Origin: Saccharina japonica
Taxonomy: Eukaryota > Sar > Phaeophyceae > Laminariales > Laminariaceae
Reading direction: 5' to 3'
Assembly (NCBI GenBank): GCA_008828725.1
Contig: MEHQ01000533.1
Coordinates: forward strand, 434,001-498,000
Length of the DNA: 64,000 nt
The notes beneath the pieces are model-generated. The model was not told the DNA's origin, searched no databases, and saw nothing but the letters and a program-made list of their open reading frames with translations. Positions 58,303 to 64,000 of this stretch are shown here, piece by piece. The first letter of the stretch is position 1; every line of letters begins with the position of its first letter. The position numbers and the translations under genes are program-made.

Positions 58303-59092
58303 TAAGTACCTCGACCACCCATTTTACCGTTTCGCTTTCCCCACTATATTTTGGCCGGATTATTAACTAGTACGGCCTACGGTCGTCTGGCGTGGCCAAG
58401 CCTCCGAATGGCACGGTACCATTCGACTCCTTTGATATAATTCAAGTGAAAAACAAAAGTATCCCGGGACCCTGGCTACGTTTGCCCCCCCCCCATCCCC
58501 TTCGAAATAAAGAATGGGGAGCCTGGGGCGCAGAAACATTATATATTTTCCTGGCTTGGCGGACCAACCCAGCGACTATCTCATGTCGGCTCACGCTGGC
58601 GGCAGGAACCTCATGCTTGCTTCTTCCTGACGCCGGGATGCTGACCTGCACGTGGTACCGATAGTAATGGCTACGTGCGGGTTCTTCAAATTACCAAAAT
58701 CAACCATACTCTATCCCAGTCGCCGACACAGACAAGCCTTATTCTCTCTACCAATACATCATGCCTTGTTCGTTACTTCAGTAGCGGAGGCCGTTACTTC
58801 GTCTACGTGCAAAACTACCCAATTTCGAATATATGGATATGGAGCGCTCTCGGTTTTCCTCTCGGATGCGTCTAGAGTCTAACCCCGCTGGCGAACGCCT
58901 TGGCGTAAACATCCCATGCGTACGTGTGTCGGACCGTTGCCACGTTTTCACGGTTCCTGTAGGTTGTTTCATACACACGTTTAGAACGAGGTCAATCAAG
59001 CCCAACGCTGCTTCTCCGCGCATGATTTATAGAGCTTGGACATTTTCACAGATGCCGTGCAGCTCTGGGCTACTAACCAGAGCACATAGTCA
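58303..59092. other. Copy B sequence without supported gene
   Basis: It is the counterpart of ~31675-32467. Short frames are not conserved. Confidence 0.35.
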
Positions 59093-59338
59093 TTTCTTTT
59101 TTATTATTGCCCGCCAGTACGTGCCTTCAATTTGTATCGCGCATAGGGTACAGCTTTACAGCATTCCCACTGCTCGTCGATTTTCACCAGGTATGGGCAA
59201 CTCACGCCCTCGCGCTTTCCACAAATCAATTTGTATGAAATAATTAGTCCCTACGAGAATGTGTACTCGGTGATACTTTAACCCACCTAATCGATTTTAG
59301 TAGGAACGATGACCACCTACCAAGTCACCGGGGACGCC
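59093..59338 (-). mobile_element. SINE relative, copy 3 in copy B
   Basis: It is the counterpart of 32468-32713, with the same tRNA-like head and body. Confidence 0.55.
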
Positions 59339-59873
59339 GGCTATTCATAGGTGCTGTTTGTGACTCGACCCCTACCAGCAAGAGTATATGTAGCACACGA
59401 TACGCATAAGTGTGCTAAGCTTCAGTTATCATCGGCGGTCCCCGGCAGGCCGGTGATACCACTGCCTTACTGTGACCATGCTGGTACAAGCGACCTTGAC
59501 AATACGACCAGGAAACAGGGCATACACACTTTTGTGGTAATCTGTCAGACCGTTAGCAACTGTCTACCTGTAGCTCCGCCTGCCCTCTTCTGTACCTGGA
59601 CCTAGCCACTGAGGTGTTCCCCCAGGAAGGCAGCCTGAGCAGCAGTAAGATGTACAATAGTGCAGGACGCCCTCAAACTGGAACTTATATCCAAAAAAAT
59701 ATCAACAGGAAGTAATCATTTCTGTATTCTCCGCGAAACAACAAACAGCAAGTACGTCTTGATGGCCGGGAAAAGCCTCCATGGCATATCATTCCGGCCG
59801 ACGTCCTCGATTGGTTACCCATAAATGGAATGTGTGTGATTCCCCGTTGGTTGCGCCTGCGTGCAGGGGAGGG

Positions 59874-60437
59874 GCACTTAACGGTATGCAAATGCAACAA
59901 TACTACTGTACCCTCCCATTATCGTTTATCGTGCTACAGAAGTGTAAAAACACCCCGCAGCGGGCCAAAGAACAAGCGTTTAGACTAGGGATCAGACTAT
60001 CCGTAACAGAACGTCCTCGTCGATCGGTGATATCTCCCGTCTTCATCAGAGTGATCCTGGTTCGACAAGTCGTTAGTGTTCCCCGTAAACGGAGTGGGGG
60101 AACCTCTGTTGGGCACGGGAGAAATACGTGTCAAAAGCCCCATCACGGCGACAGATATAGATACTTTGACCTGCTCCCGTCAGGAAGAGGACGTCGTCGA
60201 GGATAGACACCCGCTGCTTCGCGCCGATTTCCAACTTTCATCGTTTCCGAGACTACACCTCCTGCGAGGAAAATTAGGTATTCACCTGACTATCCAAAGT
60301 ATCCATCATTTACCAGGGTGCATGCAGATACCTCAAACTTCGTCGATACACCCTGTGCCGGCTTTATTGGCTTATTTGTCCGCCAGCCTTGTGGTCTGTC
60401 GCGAACGTTCTCGCTGCCGTCCTGAGCTTGCTGCTTG
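59874..60437 (-). repeat. Dispersed ~560 bp repeat C, inverted copy
   Basis: It reads GCACTTAACGGTATGC to GAGCTTGCTGCTTG and is the reverse complement of 35534-36096. It lies directly between copy B and the 3' end of the EsV-1-7 pseudogene. Confidence 0.85.
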
Positions 60438-60468
60438 CCGCACACTGGTGCCTAGCCGACCCCAACAT

Positions 60469-61160
60469 TCAAGTACGGCGTTTCTTCCGGGTAACGACCG
60501 TTGCATCATGGAAGTGCTGCCCACAGTAAACCGCCTGCTTCGTGTTTTCTGCCATTACATCCGGACACCTCCTGCAGGAGCGGTGTGAGCAACGTTTGCG
60601 GGATACATTCACAATACCGTCCTCTGCATGTTGCTTGCAGAACGCTGGTGTCTCGCTGCCGTTGATATTGAACGTCGGCTGTGTGGTGCAGGACTCACCC
60701 AAGCAAACTCTGTTGTGAACGTTAACCATGCCGTCCTCGGAGTGTTGCTTGCAGTACACCCCTCCACCACATTAAACCTTGGATGCCTAGTGCAAGAGTC
60801 ATGTGAACAGCTCTTGTTGCGGATGTTGACCATGCCGTGCTTAGCATGTTGCTTGCAGTACGCCGGCGTATTGCTAAAGTATATATTGTAGCTCGGCTGT
60901 TTTGTGCAAGAGTCATGCATGCAACGCTTGTCGCGGACGTTGACCATTCCATCCTCTGCATGGCGCTTGCAGTATATTGGTGGGTGCTTGCCCTCCATAT
61001 TGAAGTACGCCCGGGTCACGCAGGATTCATAAGAACAACCCTTGTTACAGACGTCCACCATGCCGCCCTGGGCATGCCGTTTGCAGTACGCCCGCGGGCA
61101 GATCCCCTCGACGTTAAAAGTCGCCACTCCTTTGCAACCATTTTTTTGGCAACGCACCAT
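60469..61160 (-). pseudogene. Broken EsV-1-7 repeat gene
   Basis: Six C-x4-C-x16-C-x2-H repeats are recognisable on the minus strand. They start after ATG at 61160 (MVRCQKNGCKGVATFNVEG) and end in a basic RKKRRT tail. The array is split between two reading frames, implying about one break in the central repeats. It lacks the Ser/Thr-rich tail and the IKTE end of the intact gene at 18225. Typical words (YCKRHAEDGMVNVRDK, YCKQHAKHGMVNIRNK) show close kinship with it. The last repeat is more diverged. EsV-1-7 families are large and quickly changing in brown algae, so a decayed paralogue is expected. Confidence 0.8.
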
Positions 61161-61938
61161 TCTTATCACGGGGGGGGGTCGACGAAGAACTCCAGATAGC
61201 CCAACCGGAAAGTGGAACAGAGCTCGAAATTGTCACCTCGGCGTATCTACAATTGCAATTCGCCGAGCACGAAACCGACGAGACATTTGAGGGTCGTATT
61301 AAGGTGAGAATCCGCCAAGGTTTACTTTGTGGTTGTGTTTTCCGACAAGCGGCGCGGCCCGGACGTGGCTAACATCATAAAGCACACCGAATGTTCGTGA
61401 AGGAAGGCACTACATGCAATACAAGGGAAAATGTTTGAGCACTCATTGCTACTATCGCAGGAAACAATGTACAGCGGGATACTGAAACTCTTCTGACAAA
61501 CGGTGGTAGCCTGTGAAAAGATATTATTACCTGATTACCTGCAGGGCATCTCAAGGGAGCGTGGTTGCCAACCGTGTCACGATCACCTCCTAAACAACTG
61601 TACGAATATGCGCACTCAGAATACTCGGAAGCTCATATAACGCCGGTATTGAATTCCATAACAACTGTGTGCTTTTTATCAGATGAACAAGGAAATCTGG
61701 TATGCATTTGTTGAGTTCGTTTAGCTGCTAAGGGTTTAACAGGGCGTAGAGCGTATGGCTTCTGGTCACGTCATTACCACGGTACCCGTGTTGTGATCGG
61801 CAGCGGTGCACCTTGAGAGGCAGACGGTATGTTTACCTCGACAAACACGTGCGGGGAGACCAAGTTTGTGGGTGGCTAACCATATGACGGAGGGGTTTCA
61901 TGGTGCGCATGGGAGAGGGGCGCTTGCCAAGGAGGGCG
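61161..61938. other. No supported gene
   Basis: Nothing recognised. A G-run is at 61170-61178. Confidence 0.35.
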
Positions 61939-62190
61939 ATGTTTGGAGAGATTCTCGGGGGTAACGGCTACTCCTTTGGGTAGGACAGGGGTTCGATGGG
62001 GTGCGACGAGGAGGACCTCGACGAGTTGGGCATCAAGTGCGAAGGGTGGCGCGCAACATAGCAGAAGGTCCGTCAATTGGTTCGAGGGGTCGAGGACGGG
62101 GCCGAGGCATAGGTGCGGAAATTGTGTAATGCCGAGAAGAGCGATGCAAAAGAGGAAATAGGACGGCTGCAACTGCGATGCGGACCGATG
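61939..62190 (+). pseudogene. Decayed SAM-domain protein fragment
   Basis: One plus-strand frame reads MFGEILGGNGYSFG, stop, DRGSMGCDEEDLDELGIKCE, GWRAT, stop, QKVRQLVRGVEDGAEA, stop, VRKLCNAEKSDAKEEIGRLQ. NGY..F, DEEDLDELGI and the following helix follow the pattern of a SAM (sterile alpha motif) protein-interaction domain. The three stops are all TAG (61981, 62059, 62110). No exon or start upstream was found. It is probably a pseudogene fragment. Confidence 0.45.
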
Positions 62191-64000
62191 ATCCCAATGC
62201 ATCCAGGGAGGCGCTGGGGCAGGTACGGGTACGAGAGCAGGGGTGGGGGCGGGTGGGTAGGGAGACGGTGGGTGAGAGGGGCAGGGCGTGATAATGCCCA
62301 ACCTCCTGACGACTAGACATGTCCTTCGTTGTCATGAAGCGTGCCTTCCCAGTACCGTCACCGTTGTTAGCTTAGGACCGCCCAGACGCTATCATCACCT
62401 TTTTTTTATGCATCTACTGCTGTAGTGCCTTCTTTTCGATATCCCCTTGCTTGTTTTCTCTCTTTGGTTTCCCATCTTTCGGTTTATCCTGGTTTGTTCT
62501 TCCCCCCGCTCCTTTGTTGTTCCCGCTTAGCTCCTAACGATTCAGTTTCATATCCTTTGCGTTGATTTTGTGTTTTTTGCACGCGGTGGGTACGCGTGCG
62601 CAGTTCTTTCATTTTGCGATCGGCGATTCAATGTGACCTCATCTGATTTCATTTGATGATGCGTCTCATTTTGGGTTATTTCGTTTTTTGTTATATTTCT
62701 CTTTGTATGCGGCCCCCTTCAAATATTTGGAACTGACGTAAAGTATGCATCTGGGGGCTGATGCATACGCTGTGTTTGTGTTCAGTTCTCATGGGTACCT
62801 GGCTGGTTTTGGTAACCTTTGATTTGAGTGCGTGTGTTTCCCTGGGATATTACTCCGCCCTACTAGTTTGGAGCTTGTTCTGCGACCACGGACACACGAT
62901 TTTGGAGATGATATATGTGATTATAACAGGAACAGTTTATTTCCCACGACGGAATGGATCCACTTGTCTGGATTTTACACTCTCTAACATTGATAAAGCC
63001 CACACAAGTACATACGTAACACGTATAAATGCAGCACAAAACAAACACTAACATTATGCACAGACGATATTTTGACATGCTCTTGCCCTCTCCGCCTATG
63101 AGAGCATACATAGTCATTATCACTACTGTAGTTCCTTTCACCGGTTTCCACTCTTTACTCTCCGTACGGTCTTCAGTTTTACAGCAAAATACATTTATGT
63201 TTTGGTTCTGGTAGGTCAGGTGCAAGCTATATAGTACGATGCAATAGGTGCTTGAGCTGTTTCTTGGATCTAACTCACACTACAACACTACCACCACCAC
63301 GATCTCGTGAGCTAGAGCAATGAACCATTTATCTTGAATAAATTCGAGCTGTTCTTCCCATCCCACCTCTGATGCGTTCGTTCTTCCATTATTTGTAACA
63401 ATGTCGAGTAATGGTTAATTTCACCAGTTTCCACTCTATATCCCACGTGTGGTTTGCAGGTTACCTTCGTTTCGTTTCTAGCAAGATGAGGACAGGCATT
63501 GGGATGCGATACAATTAGGTGTTGGAGCGTGAGGCTACTCTTGCAACTAACGTATATACAACTTCAGTAGGACTGCACTCCCGGTCCCAACAAAGGCTGT
63601 TCATAACGAGTACTACGACGGGTACAGCCCCAACAATGCCTCTCTCTCTGCGATAACTTGTGCTGCGATAACTTGTGCTCCAAATTATGAGGCTTACAAT
63701 ATATATACTGTATACACATCGGACTGAACAACGTCTCTAAAGAGTCAGTTCGTACGACGATATATGCAGCACGTCAAAACCCCCTATTTGAAAAATCAAA
63801 TATCCCCCGTGCCCTTTTCAAGCACAGAGTACGCATACAGTACGTAGTACTCTAACGAAGGCAAAGAGTGCACACCCCATACCACCACTGGCAGTCACCC
63901 AATCACCTTTATCCTTCTCTGGATGCCTCCCTGCCTCTACGTCATAAATTACGCACGATTCATCGTCAGCTAGCATGCTACCAGGTATAACCTAGTCGTA
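62191..64000. other. No supported gene
   Basis: G-rich (GGGTGGG-type) sequence runs to ~62290, followed by T-rich sequence at ~62400-62720. Frames of 96-120 codons at 62761-63225 overlap on opposite strands and show no domain. Confidence 0.35.

Larger units (their letters stand above)
52041..59871 (+). repeat. Segmental duplication, copy B (~7.8 kb)
   Basis: It is the direct counterpart of 25540-33246, about 26.5 kb downstream. It lacks the SINE of copy A and carries a MITE (57682-58302) that copy A lacks. Its right end abuts the inverted repeat C without a gap, marking a rearrangement junction. Confidence 0.9.

Noticed and set aside
1-64000. CRISPR arrays, bacterial operons, riboswitches
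   Set aside because: There are no regularly spaced identical repeats with unique spacers and no operon structure. Introns, SINEs and MITEs show eukaryotic DNA.

Overview
The window is nuclear DNA of a repeat-rich, gene-poor eukaryote. The best lineage clue is the gene at 18225-19463. It encodes seven tandem cysteine/histidine repeats of the exact form C-x4-C-x16-C-x2-H-x12, the EsV-1-7 repeat known from brown algae (the Ectocarpus IMM protein), some related stramenopiles and phaeoviruses. A six-helix membrane protein with a possible plastid-type leader, GT-AG introns, tRNA-derived SINEs, MITEs and internal TTAGGG tracts fit a photosynthetic stramenopile, probably brown alga or a relative. The species is inferred, not proven.

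Layout. 1-18 kb: short-palindrome arrays, a ~200 bp tandem array, a SINE, two long terminal-inverted-repeat elements and several MITEs, with no convincing gene. 18.2-19.5 kb: the intact EsV-1-7 gene. 20-25.5 kb: a MITE, a 573 bp near-perfect palindrome and a ~225 bp tandem array. 25.5-33.2 kb: copy A of a ~7.7 kb segment. 34.1-35.5 kb: a CCGCGG array built around telomere-like tracts. 40.7-47.6 kb: a two-exon membrane-protein gene on the minus strand whose ~6 kb intron is packed with MITEs and CCATGG arrays. 49.1 kb: a second array with a telomere-like centre. 52.0-59.9 kb: copy B of the segment. 59.9-61.2 kb: an inverted 560 bp repeat and a broken EsV-1-7 gene on the minus strand. 61.9-62.2 kb: a decayed SAM-domain reading frame.

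Copies A and B each carry the same unrecognised two-exon reading frame, with conserved splice sites and frame-compatible differences. Each copy also shows the empty site of an insertion found only in the other: a SINE in A and a TAA-flanked MITE in B. This fixes the order of events (duplication first, insertions later).

The most unusual theme is a group of arrays made of short palindromic words (TACTCGGAGTA, CCGCGG, GTCGCGAC, CCATGG). In at least three arrays the words are arranged as inverted halves around a TTAGGG tract. Most open frames in the window look like chance frames and are not annotated.
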